Positions 36,754 through 44,999 of a stretch of 56,748 nt of DNA are shown piece by piece. Each line of letters opens with the position of its first letter. Within the stretch, counting starts at the first letter, position 1. The notes below the pieces were generated by a model, which was not told where the DNA came from, ran no database searches, and worked only from the letters and a program-made list of their open reading frames with translations. The position numbers and the translations under genes were made by a program. This stretch comes from Chlorogloea sp. CCALA 695. GTDB taxonomy: Bacteria > Cyanobacteriota > Cyanobacteriia > Cyanobacteriales > Chroococcidiopsidaceae. The stretch covers positions 1 through 56,748 of the forward strand of contig NZ_PVWN01000026.1 in the NCBI RefSeq assembly GCF_003003885.1, given 5' to 3'.

Positions 36754-38523
36754 CTACTTTTTCTTAAAATAAGCTTCCATCACTTGAAGCACCATCGGCG
36801 CGCAAAGTTTGCCGCCACCGCCGCCGGAATGTTCTGCAAAGGCGACAACGACAATTTCCGGCTTACTACTAGGTGCGTAGCCACCAAACCAAGTATGAGA
36901 TTTATGTCCAAAAGCTTCGGCAGTGCCACTTTTGCCCGAAGTTGGGGGAATATTGGGAGAATTTAATACTTTTCCCGTGCCGCTATCGACTACTTGGCGC
37001 AATCCTTGACGTATTACTCGCACGGTGTCTGGTTTGAGGTTTAAAGACTTGCGCCAGGTTTTTGCAGTTTCGTTGTTTTTGAGTAAGTGGGGTTGGACTA
37101 GATAGCCGCCATTGGCGGGTACTGCAAACATTCGCGCTGTTTGCAAAGGTGACACTTGCAAAAACCCTTGACCAATGGACATATTAACGGTATCTCCCAC
37201 ACTCCAAGGTAAGTCAAGATTTGCTTGCTTCCATTTATCGTCTGCAACCAATCCCTGCGCTTCTTCGGCGACTAATTCTATGCCTGTTTTTTTACCAAAA
37301 CCATAACGGCGCGTCCAATCAATTAAAGTCGGCCCGCCAACGCCTCTACCAATTTGATAGAAGAATGTATCGCTACTCCAAGCCAAAGCGCCAGCAAATC
37401 CTAACGGCCCAAATCCGGCGCGATTCCAGTCGCAAAAGGTAGTACCGCCGATGTTCATACAAGCATAGGTTGGGAGTACGGTAGTAGGGGCAAATTTACC
37501 CGATTCAATTCCGGCGGTAGTAGTAATAATTTTGAAGGTACTAGCCGGGGGAAAGCCTCGCAAAGCGCGGTTGACAAAAGGATGATCTTTACTCTGTAAG
37601 CTTTTCCACGCTTGCGGGGCGATGCGTTTTGTAAATATATTTGGATCGAAGGCTGGACGGCTAACCATAGCCAAGACCGCGCCGTTACGGGGATCTAAAG
37701 CGACAATTGCTCCTTGGCGAAGTCCTAAAGCTTTCTCTGCGGCTTTTTGCAAGTTTATATCTATAGTTAAATAAACATTTTGTCCAGTTTTAGCTGCTTT
37801 TGCGCCTAATATTTTGACTATTCTGCCTTTTCCATCTACTTCTACCTGTTGTCCTCCCCATTCTCCTCGTAGCTGCTGTTCAAAGGCTGCTTCTACACCC
37901 ATTTGTCCGACGACATCACCTAAACGGTAGCCTTGAGAGCGTTTTTTTACTAATTCGCGATCGCTCATTTCTCCGGTATAACCAAGGACATGGGAAGCTA
38001 ATTCACCATTAGGGTACTCTCTTACTGCTTCTATATAAACTTCTACGTCTTTTAACTGGTTATGAAATTCAGCTAAAGCCGTAATTTGAGTAGGAGTTAA
38101 ATCCCGCGCTACTCGTACCAAAGTTGAGGAATTGTAGCCAGCTTTTTCTAGGCGTTTTTGAATCTCTGCTTCTGGAGTATGGAGAATTTGAGCAAGTTTA
38201 GCTTTTGTTGCTGCCCATTCTACATTTTTGGGAGCCATTGGCCATACATACACTGCATGGGAAAGACGACTACTAGCAAGAATTTTACCATTGCGATCAA
38301 ATATATTGCCCCGTTCTGGTTGTTTGGGGATAACGCGAATGCGGTTGCTATCTGCTTGTTGGCGATACTGGCTACCGCGAACAATTTGCAAGTAAGCTAA
38401 ACGGCTACCAATACCGCCAAACATTAGTAAAGTAATGCCCAGCATGATAAATAAGGACTGATAGCTGTCGCCGACATTCCGAGCAGTATTATTTTTTTTG
38501 CTAGTTGCACGCACTGAGGACAT
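36754..38523 (-). CDS. mrdA: Penicillin-binding protein 2
   Basis: 589 residues. A single membrane helix near residues 28-48 (LFIMLGITLLMFGGIGSRLA), then the PBP dimerisation domain, then the transpeptidase domain. The nucleophile motif SxxK is STFK in FPPASTFKIITTTAG, the second motif is SSD in WSSDTFFYQIG, and the KTG-type motif is KSGTAE. It is a class B transpeptidase for cell-wall elongation. The next gene (rpsO) is 73 bases downstream; the opposite-strand gene starts about 110 bases upstream. Confidence 0.96.
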   Translation of the reverse strand: MSSVRATSKKNNTARNVGDSYQSLFIMLGITLLMFGGIGSRLAYLQIVRGSQYRQQADSNRIRVIPKQPERGNIFDRNGKILASSRLSHAVYVWPMAPKNVEWAATKAKLAQILHTPEAEIQKRLEKAGYNSSTLVRVARDLTPTQITALAEFHNQLKDVEVYIEAVREYPNGELASHVLGYTGEMSDRELVKKRSQGYRLGDVVGQMGVEAAFEQQLRGEWGGQQVEVDGKGRIVKILGAKAAKTGQNVYLTIDINLQKAAEKALGLRQGAIVALDPRNGAVLAMVSRPAFDPNIFTKRIAPQAWKSLQSKDHPFVNRALRGFPPASTFKIITTTAGIESGKFAPTTVLPTYACMNIGGTTFCDWNRAGFGPLGFAGALAWSSDTFFYQIGRGVGGPTLIDWTRRYGFGKKTGIELVAEEAQGLVADDKWKQANLDLPWSVGDTVNMSIGQGFLQVSPLQTARMFAVPANGGYLVQPHLLKNNETAKTWRKSLNLKPDTVRVIRQGLRQVVDSGTGKVLNSPNIPPTSGKSGTAEAFGHKSHTWFGGYAPSSKPEIVVVAFAEHSGGGGGKLCAPMVLQVMEAYFKKK

Positions 38524-38632
38524 ACATTAGCCCTTATTCTCTATAAAAATATAAGTATAGGTAAAAATTCTCAATTGCTTACTTGCAAGCACAATATGCT
38601 ATTTGGAGCGATCGCACAACCACAAACAAAAT

Positions 38633-38977
38633 ATGGCAAAGCTAAAAGACTCTACAGTAAAAATCATTTTTGATTTGCAAAGACAATTATTAGAGCGTAT
38701 TGATGAAGCCACCGCTACAGAAGTAGTTATTTTTGAGCGCTTCGGTGAAAATGAAGAAACAATACCTGAACTCGAACAACTCCAAACGGTTAGAGAGAGG
38801 GCAACAACGTCTTACTCTCGACTTCATACTTTACTTTTAAGAGTATATGAGTCGCAACCATTAGCTACTTCTGCTATCTTAAAATTGTTAGAAAATTCCA
38901 TTGAGCAAGCAGAAGCTACCAATGCGGCGGCTAAAGCCAGCGTCCAAGATACAAAGAGAAATTGGAATGTGTCATGA
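38633..38977 (+). CDS. Small helical protein of unknown function
   Basis: 114 residues from the ATG at 38633; a TTG frame from 38603 would add ten residues over a HIP1 site and is less likely. The product is hydrophilic and almost wholly helical by composition, with an Asp/Glu/Gln-rich central part (ERFGENEETIPELEQLQ) and a likely coiled coil (RERATTSYSRLHTLLLRV). No signal peptide, membrane segment or catalytic motif was seen, and I do not recognise the family. Its TGA overlaps the ATG of the next gene (ATGA), so the two are translationally coupled. Confidence 0.6.
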   Translation: MAKLKDSTVKIIFDLQRQLLERIDEATATEVVIFERFGENEETIPELEQLQTVRERATTSYSRLHTLLLRVYESQPLATSAILKLLENSIEQAEATNAAAKASVQDTKRNWNVS

Positions 38978-39186
38978 ACCAACCAAGAATTCCCGATCCA
39001 GAAACAAGAAGACGCTCTATTGAGAAAATGCGCGAAGTTTGTCGTCAGTTTGATGCTCTCAATTTACTTTTAGATGAAGCGATTTTTTTAGCCGAAGCAG
39101 ACATTCGTAATAGTCCTTTGAATGTTTATCGATTAAAAAAAGCAAAGTTAGGTGTTGTATCAGAAAGTAGCAAATTAGATACCTAG
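38974..39186 (+). CDS. Small basic protein coupled to the preceding gene
   Basis: 70 residues starting MNQPRIPDPETRRRSIEKMR. Arg-rich at the N-terminus with a Cys near residue 23 (EVCRQFDALNLLL), otherwise helical. It begins inside the stop of the 38633 gene (ATGA). The two are likely a co-translated pair that may form a complex, since both look helical; no family is recognised. The stop is TAG. Confidence 0.55.
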   Translation: MNQPRIPDPETRRRSIEKMREVCRQFDALNLLLDEAIFLAEADIRNSPLNVYRLKKAKLGVVSESSKLDT

Positions 39187-39223
39187 CGCGATCGCTTGAT
39201 AAATATTTTTAGGCTTTTAAAAA

Positions 39224-39308
39224 CGGAGAGGGAGGGATTCGAACCCTCGATAAGTTACCCTACACAGCATTTCCAGTGCTGCGCCTTCAACCACTCGGCC
39301 ACCTCTCC
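39224..39308 (-). tRNA. tRNA-Ser (GGA)
   Basis: Reverse-strand gene of 85 bases. The acceptor stem is GGAGAGG/CCTCTCC, the D-arm begins TGGCCGAGTGGTTGAAGG, the anticodon stem-loop is CAGCA-CTGGAAA-TGCTG with anticodon GGA, then a class II long variable arm and the TTCGAATCC T-loop. G at the discriminator position; CCA is not encoded. Confidence 0.97.
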
Positions 39309-39381
39309 AGATGTCGCGAATTCTAATTGTACACGCAATGAGACGCTAAATTAAATAAAGCCGAAAATATTTGCTTTAATT

Positions 39382-39750
39382 ATGACTCGTTACTTCACAG
39401 TTAAGATACGCGATCGCATTTCTAACCAAGTACACACCCTCCAAGTACCAGAAACTAGCTACATTTTGCAAAACGCCGAGAATCAAGGGGTAAAATTGCC
39501 TTACTTGTGTCGCAATGGCGCTTGTACCGTCTGCGCTGTGCGGGTGGTATCTGGGGAAATCTATCAGCCCGAAGCGATGGGACTATCCCACGAATTACGC
39601 AAACAAGGCTATGCTCTATTGTGTGTAAGCTATGCCCGCTCTGACTTAGAAGTAGAAACCCAAGACGAAGATGAAGTATACGAATTACAGTTTGGGCAAT
39701 ACTTCGGTAGAGGTAAAGTCAAAGTAGGCTTGCCAATAGATGAGGAATAA
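39382..39750 (+). CDS. Plant-type [2Fe-2S] ferredoxin-like protein
   Basis: 122 residues, longer than photosynthetic ferredoxin (about 98). The cluster ligands are three Cys in YLCRNGACTVCAV and a fourth in GYALLCVSYA. The tail after residue 95 is acidic and then hydrophobic (DEDEVYELQFGQYFG), which sets it apart from PetF. It is probably a minor ferredoxin with a special partner, unknown from sequence. It overlaps the next gene by 11 bases. Confidence 0.93.
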   Translation: MTRYFTVKIRDRISNQVHTLQVPETSYILQNAENQGVKLPYLCRNGACTVCAVRVVSGEIYQPEAMGLSHELRKQGYALLCVSYARSDLEVETQDEDEVYELQFGQYFGRGKVKVGLPIDEE

Positions 39751-40231
39751 ATTTCTTTTTATTCTATTACTTCTCAACGGGTGTCAAACCACAACCCAGC
39801 CTCAAGGGTTAAAAGTCAAAGTAAAGCGCGTAATTAGCGGACAAACTATAGAAGTAGTCAGCAATGATAAAACTATACAAGTTAGGTTAATTGGCATTGA
39901 CGCGCCCGACTTGCAACAACAGCCACACGGACAAGCAGCCAAAGCTTTTTTAACCCAGCTAATCGTTGATAAACAGGTGATTTTAGAGCTTGACGACCAA
40001 AAACAAGATGAATTTGGGCGATCTTTGGCTTACGTATGGAGCGACTTTTTAGTAAACGAATATTTGGTAAAACAAGGAGTAGTATTAGTTGCAGTAAAAT
40101 CGCCAAATCATAAACATGATACCCGCTTAGTTCACGCCCAACAATGGGCTAGACTTCAAGAACAGGGAATCTGGAACCCCAAGCAACCAATGACTTTGAC
40201 CCCCACCGAGTTCCGCGCCAAGTATCGCTAA
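39740..40231 (+). CDS. SNase-like thermonuclease, probable lipoprotein
   Basis: 163 residues. A short hydrophobic N-terminus with LLLLNGC looks like a lipobox, so the protein is probably a lipoprotein. The staphylococcal-nuclease-like fold is evident in VKRVISGQTIEV, QVRLIGIDAPDLQQQPHGQAAK and DEFGRSLAYVW. The Arg/Glu catalytic set of true nucleases is only partly visible (RLIGIDAP, DEFGRS), so nuclease activity is likely but not certain. The ATG lies within the ferredoxin gene end, giving an 11-base overlap. Confidence 0.82.
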   Translation: MRNKFLFILLLLNGCQTTTQPQGLKVKVKRVISGQTIEVVSNDKTIQVRLIGIDAPDLQQQPHGQAAKAFLTQLIVDKQVILELDDQKQDEFGRSLAYVWSDFLVNEYLVKQGVVLVAVKSPNHKHDTRLVHAQQWARLQEQGIWNPKQPMTLTPTEFRAKYR

Positions 40232-40233
40232 CT

Positions 40234-41061
40234 ATGACAGCACAATTATCAGGTTTTTTAGAAATAGCTACCGAAGCCGCGATCGCTGCGGGTGAAGTTT
40301 TGCTAAGTTATTTAGGTAATATTGGTACGGCAACTCAAAAAGGTCGCCCAGGCGACTTAGTTACCGTAGCTGATAAAGCCTCGGAGGCTGTCGTTTTAGA
40401 AATTTTACAGCGACACTTTCCTACTCATGCAATTCTCGCAGAAGAATCGGGCAAACTAGGATTAGCCGAAAGTGAATATTTATGGGCAATAGATCCACTT
40501 GATGGCACAACTAATTACGCTCATCAATACCCCTTTTTTGCCGTTTCTATTGGGCTACTAATTGCTGGAGTACCTGAAGTTGGTGTTATTTTCGATCCCT
40601 TTCATCAAGAACTATTCCGTGCTGCTAAGGGACTAGGGGCGACAAAAAATCGTCGCCCAATTCAGGTTTCTACTACAAATCAATTAAGTGAAAGCCTTTT
40701 AGTGTCAGGGTTTGCCTACGATCGCCACGAAACAATAGATAATAATTACGCCGAATTTTGTCACCTTACCCATATTACCCAAGGAGTGCGGCGCAGTGGC
40801 TCGGCGGCGCTAGACTTGGCGCACGTTGCTTGTGGGCGTTTAGATGGTTACTGGGAGCGGGGAATTGCCCCTTGGGATATTAGCGCCGGGGTAATTCTAC
40901 TCCAAGAAGCCGGGGGCAAAGTTACAGCCTATGATGAAAGTTTATTGAGTATTGAGTCTGGGCGAATTTTGGCTACTAATGGCTTGATTCACCACAGTTT
41001 AAGTCAGGAACTAATAAAAGTCCCTTCTTTATCAGCTATAAGCAATATAATTTCTAAATAG
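40234..41061 (+). CDS. Inositol-monophosphatase family phosphatase
   Basis: 275 residues with the metal-dependent sugar-phosphatase signatures: EESGKLGLA, WAIDPLDGTTNYAHQYPFF (the DPLDGT metal site) and the C-terminal WERGIAPWDISAGVILLQEAGG. Substrates in the family include inositol phosphate, fructose-1,6-bisphosphate or PAP; this protein looks closest to inositol-monophosphatase. It begins two bases after the SNase-like gene. Confidence 0.93.
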   Translation: MTAQLSGFLEIATEAAIAAGEVLLSYLGNIGTATQKGRPGDLVTVADKASEAVVLEILQRHFPTHAILAEESGKLGLAESEYLWAIDPLDGTTNYAHQYPFFAVSIGLLIAGVPEVGVIFDPFHQELFRAAKGLGATKNRRPIQVSTTNQLSESLLVSGFAYDRHETIDNNYAEFCHLTHITQGVRRSGSAALDLAHVACGRLDGYWERGIAPWDISAGVILLQEAGGKVTAYDESLLSIESGRILATNGLIHHSLSQELIKVPSLSAISNIISK

Positions 41062-41152
41062 CCAGGAATAGATGTTACCGTTTTGACTTAGCTAAGAGGG
41101 GAGTATAACGCCCGTAAATAAACTTTTATGGCAGGCAAGCGAACAGCGTTTT

Positions 41153-42085
41153 ATGTCTTTAAATATTGATATTGGGCTATTCAAATTTGATTTTACCGAT
41201 TGCCATGCAGTTTTAGGAGTTCCTATTGATGCAAATTTTAAGGATATTCGCCAACGATACTTAAAAATTGCTCGTCTTTTACATCCTGATAGTACGGCAG
41301 CTAAAGAGATTGAGGAAAAACAAAAAGCCAACGATTTATTTTCTAAAATCGTTAATCCAGCTTACGAAAAATTTACAACAGAACATTCTCGTGCAGAATA
41401 CCTTGTGCTGTTAAAAGATATTAGCAAACGGGTGAAGCAAGACCAAAATCCTTCATTACAGCACGAATCATCTCAAGAATTAGCTAAAACAAACAATATA
41501 GAACAGATTTATCAAAATAAACTGCGGCAACTTGCTCTCAATCAATACGAAGACTTCGATCGAGTTAAAACAGTTATTGCTGAAATTAGCGAACTAAATT
41601 TAGTGTATTTGATGCGTCAATCAAACAAAGCATTTAGTTCAGTATCGCAACCATTTCCAAGTACCACGCAAAAATCGCCGGAGCAACCCAAACAAACGTC
41701 ATCACCGCCGGAGCAAACCCCAGCAACTCTAGTGGAACAATACTTACGCCGCGCTGAAAAATTGATGGAAAAAAATAACTTCCCTCACGCTAGAGTAGAA
41801 TTACAAGATGCTTTGAAATTAGAACCTAATAATCCTATGGCTCATAGCTTAATAGGAATAGTTTATTTAAAGCAAAATCAATTAACAATGGCTAAAGTTC
41901 ATATCAATAAAGCTTTGCAATTAAATCCTAATGAACCAATGGCATTAAGAAGCAAACAAGTATTAGCAGAAGCTGTACCAAAAATAGCAGGACAAACAAG
42001 TCCAGCCAACAAGGCGGGAGAAGGCGCAGACAAACCAAAAGGTGGTTTGTTTGGTGGTTTGTTTGGTGGGAAGAAAAACAAATGA
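41153..42085 (+). CDS. J-domain plus TPR protein
   Basis: 310 residues. The N-terminal 75 residues are a J domain: DCHAVLGVPIDANFKDIRQRYLKIA with the diagnostic HPD in LLHPDS, followed by KANDLFSKIVNPAYEKF. The middle is a Ser/Pro/Gln-rich linker with EQPKQTSSPPEQTP. The C-terminal half has tetratricopeptide-like helices (ARVELQDALKLEPNNPMAHSLIGIVYLKQ, NKALQLNPNEPMA). The last residues are a Gly/Phe repeat (GGLFGGLFGG) coded by an imperfect DNA repeat near 42042-42070. It probably recruits Hsp70 to TPR-bound clients. The TGA overlaps the hisZ ATG. Confidence 0.88.
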   Translation: MSLNIDIGLFKFDFTDCHAVLGVPIDANFKDIRQRYLKIARLLHPDSTAAKEIEEKQKANDLFSKIVNPAYEKFTTEHSRAEYLVLLKDISKRVKQDQNPSLQHESSQELAKTNNIEQIYQNKLRQLALNQYEDFDRVKTVIAEISELNLVYLMRQSNKAFSSVSQPFPSTTQKSPEQPKQTSSPPEQTPATLVEQYLRRAEKLMEKNNFPHARVELQDALKLEPNNPMAHSLIGIVYLKQNQLTMAKVHINKALQLNPNEPMALRSKQVLAEAVPKIAGQTSPANKAGEGADKPKGGLFGGLFGGKKNK

Positions 42086-43332
42086 TCTATCAACCACCTA
42101 CGGGCGCAAGAGATTTATTACCGCTAGATGTTACTCAAAAACACTGGATTGAGGAGCGGTTGCAGCAAGTATTTCAACGTTACGGCTATCACCAAATTAT
42201 TACTTCAACTTTAGAGCGATTAGATACGCTGATGGCAGGGGGAGCAATTGAACGTCGCTCGGTGATTCAGTTGCAAGGCTTAGAGGAGGAATTGGGCTTG
42301 CGTCCTGAGCTTACAGCCTCCATTGCTAGAGCGGCTGTAACTCGCATGGCGGGAGTAACTCATGGGCAGAGATTGTACTACATAGCTAATGTGTTTCGCC
42401 GCACTAAAGGCAGTTCTCACAATCGAGTGCAAGAATTTTATCAAGCAGGGGTAGAGTTGTTAGGCGGTGGAGGTGGACTTGCGGATGCGGAAATACTATT
42501 GCTGGTGGCGGAGTGTTTGCAAGAATTAGGATTAGCTAGTGGATGGCGGTTGATTTTGGGAGAGGCAGGAATCGCTCGGAGTTTATTATCTCCTTTTCCG
42601 GTTTCATTGCAAGCTACGGTGAGAAAAGCGATCGCTTCTCTAGATCGAGTAACTTTAGAAAATTTGCCGTTAAGCGATGCTTTGAAAGCCCGAAGTCTAC
42701 TATTGCTAGACTTGCGCGGTAAACCTGCTGATGTTCTAGAGCGCGTTGCTAGTCTAGACTTAGACGAATCGCAGATCGAGGCAGTTCATCACCTTAAATC
42801 TTTAATATCTCTGCTCGATCAATGCTATGAAGGAGCTAATAGTCAGTTTCCGTTAATTTTAGACTTAAGTTTGGTGCAAACTTTGGACTACTACACGGGG
42901 ATTGTTTTTGAAGTTGTTAGCGATCGCAACCAAACTCATGTATTAGGGCAGGGGGGACGCTACGATCGCTTATTAGGTCTTTATCATCCCCAAGGTGAGT
43001 CATCCCCAGGAATTGGCTTTGCTCTCAATATTGAGCAGTTACAGCAAGTGTTGCTCGATAGCAATCAGTTACCCAAGTTTACACCCGCTAGTAATTGGCT
43101 AGTAGTTCCCGAAAACCCCGATGCTTATTTCGCTGCTTTTAGTTACGCCCAGAAGTTGAGAAGTTCTCATCATCATGTGCAAGTAGAGATGGAGTTAGAA
43201 GGAAGAAACAGCGACACTATCCGCGAATACGCCCGTAGTCAGCGAATTGGACAGATTGCTTGGATTAAAGCTGGGGATAAGCCCACGATTGAATCATTAA
43301 ACGTGCGGCCGATTACGCCCGTAGAAATCTAA
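42082..43332 (+). CDS. hisZ: ATP phosphoribosyltransferase regulatory subunit
   Basis: 416 residues. HisZ is a catalytically dead histidyl-tRNA-synthetase-like protein that pairs with the short HisG in histidine biosynthesis. The class II synthetase features are present (GYHQIITSTLERLDTLMAG, ELTASIARAAVTRMAG, FRRTKGSSHNRVQEFYQAGVEL), and there is no anticodon-binding domain. The short HisG is not in the window. Overlap with the J-domain gene (ATGA at 42082) suggests co-translation, though a functional link is not obvious. Confidence 0.94.
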   Translation: MIYQPPTGARDLLPLDVTQKHWIEERLQQVFQRYGYHQIITSTLERLDTLMAGGAIERRSVIQLQGLEEELGLRPELTASIARAAVTRMAGVTHGQRLYYIANVFRRTKGSSHNRVQEFYQAGVELLGGGGGLADAEILLLVAECLQELGLASGWRLILGEAGIARSLLSPFPVSLQATVRKAIASLDRVTLENLPLSDALKARSLLLLDLRGKPADVLERVASLDLDESQIEAVHHLKSLISLLDQCYEGANSQFPLILDLSLVQTLDYYTGIVFEVVSDRNQTHVLGQGGRYDRLLGLYHPQGESSPGIGFALNIEQLQQVLLDSNQLPKFTPASNWLVVPENPDAYFAAFSYAQKLRSSHHHVQVEMELEGRNSDTIREYARSQRIGQIAWIKAGDKPTIESLNVRPITPVEI

Positions 43333-43351
43333 ACATCAAAGCCTTAGCCCT

Positions 43352-43395
43352 AAAAGCGCGATCCCTTTGGGCTGCGCTTGCGCTATCGCGCTTTT
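43352..43395 (+). terminator. GC-rich hairpin after hisZ
   Basis: AAAAGCGCGAT (43352-43362) pairs perfectly with ATCGCGCTTTT (43385-43395); the loop contains GGGCTGCGCTTGCGCT, itself GC-rich. TTTT closes the stem, so it can end transcription. It starts 20 bases after the hisZ stop. Confidence 0.7.
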
Positions 43396-43511
43396 GGCGA
43401 GAATTTTATAGAAACTGATGTCAGTATTGACTTACTAAACTGGCACAGTGCATGGCGCTAAAAGCACGTTACCGATCAATAACAATAATATTGCGAAAAT
43501 AAGCAGAAAAA

Positions 43512-44486
43512 ATGCTATTAATCCAAGTTTTATTGTTAGTTGCGACAACACTTTATCAGGCGATCGCACTTATGCTAGAAGACAAGCAACCACCGCCTGG
43601 TCAAATGATTGATGTGGGTGGATATCGGTTACATCTATGTGTAAAGGGAGAAGCTAAACCAACAATCGTTGTAGAGACTAGCTTAGGAGGAGTAGAAGGT
43701 TATTTCTTAATTGATAAATTAGCACTCCTTGGACAAGTATGTATTTACGACCGGGCGGGATATGGCTGGAGCGACTATAGCCTTCATCCTCGCACCAGCC
43801 ATCAAATTGTTAAGGAATTAGACATCTTACTGACGAAAGCGAGAATTGAGCCACCATACATTTTTGTAGGAGATTCTTATGGCAGCTACAATGTACGACT
43901 CTATGCTCATTTGTTTCCCGAAAAAGTTGTCGGTATTGTGCTTACTGATGGACTACATGAAACGGGAATGCTTAAGATGTCTATGGTGTTACAAGCATTG
44001 CTTCTCTTTTTTCTTTCCGGTTTTGTGATGTCAACTATAGGCTCAACAATTGGGATTGTTAGATTGCTGAAAGTATGCGGAGTATTTGAACTAATAAAGC
44101 CCCAGCTTCGCCAATGTCCTCCTGATTCGCTGGCTAAAGTGAAACGTTCCTTTTGTCGTCCTAAACACTGGATTACGATGAGTCGAGAGATCGTAAATTT
44201 AGACACCAGTTCGCGTCAAGTCAGTAAAACAAAGCATCTGGGGACAATGCCTATAGTAAGTATTAAATCTAGTTCTTTCTTTAAGCCGTCTTTTTGGACT
44301 CTTTTTATTCCTTTGCAAGGTGCTAATCAATTGCGAGATAAAATGCACCGTAAGTTAGGTAAGTTATCAACCAATTGTTTGCAAGTTGACGCAAGTAAAA
44401 GCAGTCATTTTGTATGGGTAGATCAGCCAGAAATAATTGTAGATGCTGTGAAAACTGTCATTGCTAAAAATCAGAATATTCTGTAA
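43512..44486 (+). CDS. Alpha/beta hydrolase
   Basis: 324 residues with an N-terminal membrane or signal segment (LLIQVLLLVATTLYQAIALML). The catalytic nucleophile is in the GxSxG motif FVGDSYGSYNVRLYA. VCIYDRAGYGWSDYS and IVLTDGLHE are typical of the fold, and the C-terminal His is probably in SKSSHFVWVDQPE. A second hydrophobic stretch lies near residues 155-190 (ALLLFFLSGFVMSTIG), so it may be anchored. Substrate unknown. It is followed without a gap by a decayed WG-repeat segment in the same frame. Confidence 0.88.
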   Translation: MLLIQVLLLVATTLYQAIALMLEDKQPPPGQMIDVGGYRLHLCVKGEAKPTIVVETSLGGVEGYFLIDKLALLGQVCIYDRAGYGWSDYSLHPRTSHQIVKELDILLTKARIEPPYIFVGDSYGSYNVRLYAHLFPEKVVGIVLTDGLHETGMLKMSMVLQALLLFFLSGFVMSTIGSTIGIVRLLKVCGVFELIKPQLRQCPPDSLAKVKRSFCRPKHWITMSREIVNLDTSSRQVSKTKHLGTMPIVSIKSSSFFKPSFWTLFIPLQGANQLRDKMHRKLGKLSTNCLQVDASKSSHFVWVDQPEIIVDAVKTVIAKNQNIL

Positions 44487-44711
44487 ATTTACTACAAAAC
44501 CCCGCAGGATAAACTTTTCTATAAAAGAGGTCGGTTAGTAATTAAACCGATATTTAGTGAAGCAAACAGCTTTTCTGAAGGACTAGCAGCAGTGAAGGTC
44601 AAAGATAAATGTGGTTATATTAATAAGATAGGAAAAGCAGTTGTAAAATGCAGGTTTTCTGCTTGTGCAGACTTTTCTGAAGGATTAGCAGTAGTTCAAA
44701 TTGGACAATAA
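44487..44711 (+). pseudogene. WG-repeat protein remnant
   Basis: A reading frame with no start codon, from the hydrolase stop to a TAA at 44709-44711, encodes two WG-repeat-like units. They share LVIKPIFSEANSFSEGLAAV and ACADFSEGLAVVQIGQ, with CGYINKIGKAVV between. The fragment is about 75 codons, whereas intact WG-repeat proteins are much longer. No bounding ends are visible. It runs in the same frame as the upstream hydrolase, separated by one TAA, which is probably chance. Best read as a 5'-truncated remnant. Confidence 0.6.
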
Positions 44712-44713
44712 TT

Positions 44714-44938
44714 ATGTTAACTACTACTGGAACTAGACTTCAGGAATTGCGTCCAGGCGATCGCGTTAAGTATTATGGTAGGCAATGGGATGTTAAAGAT
44801 TACAGTACATACCACGATAACTTACAGAGATAGGAACCTACTGAGTGGTTATGGCGATCGCCAACAGGCAAAGAATATTACTTACTCCGATAAGTTGATT
44901 CTCAAAACCCGGAATCGCCCGTAAATTAGTATTTGGCT
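44714..44938 (+). pseudogene. DUF4178-type gene, decayed
   Basis: From the ATG at 44714 the frame reads MLTTTGTRLQELRPGDRVKY and onward to a TAG at 44831. It then continues in frame with EPTEWLWRSPTGKEYYLLR to a TAA at 44891, VDSQNPESPVN to a TAG at 44927, and YLA. The pieces match one DUF4178 domain (a short beta-rich family). Three stops inside one homologous frame show a pseudogene. The boundary after 44938 is uncertain. A short inverted pair GTAGGTAG/CTACCTAC (44939-44946 and 44980-44987) follows. Confidence 0.6.
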
Positions 44939-44999
44939 GTAGGTAGGACAACATCTACAAATTTTGGGTTCTTTACTCACTACCTACCGGGATAGCATA

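Noticed and set aside
42040-42075. GGTGGTTTGTTT repeat at the end of the J-domain gene as a tandem repeat array
   Set aside because: Only two to three units, and they encode the Gly/Phe tail. This is a coding feature, not a separate repeat.
935-44929. In-frame TAG codons in several genes, suggesting that TAG might be recoded to an amino acid
   Set aside because: TAG is the genuine stop of sepF, chlD and other intact genes. The interrupted genes also carry TAA and TGA, so simple decay explains them better.
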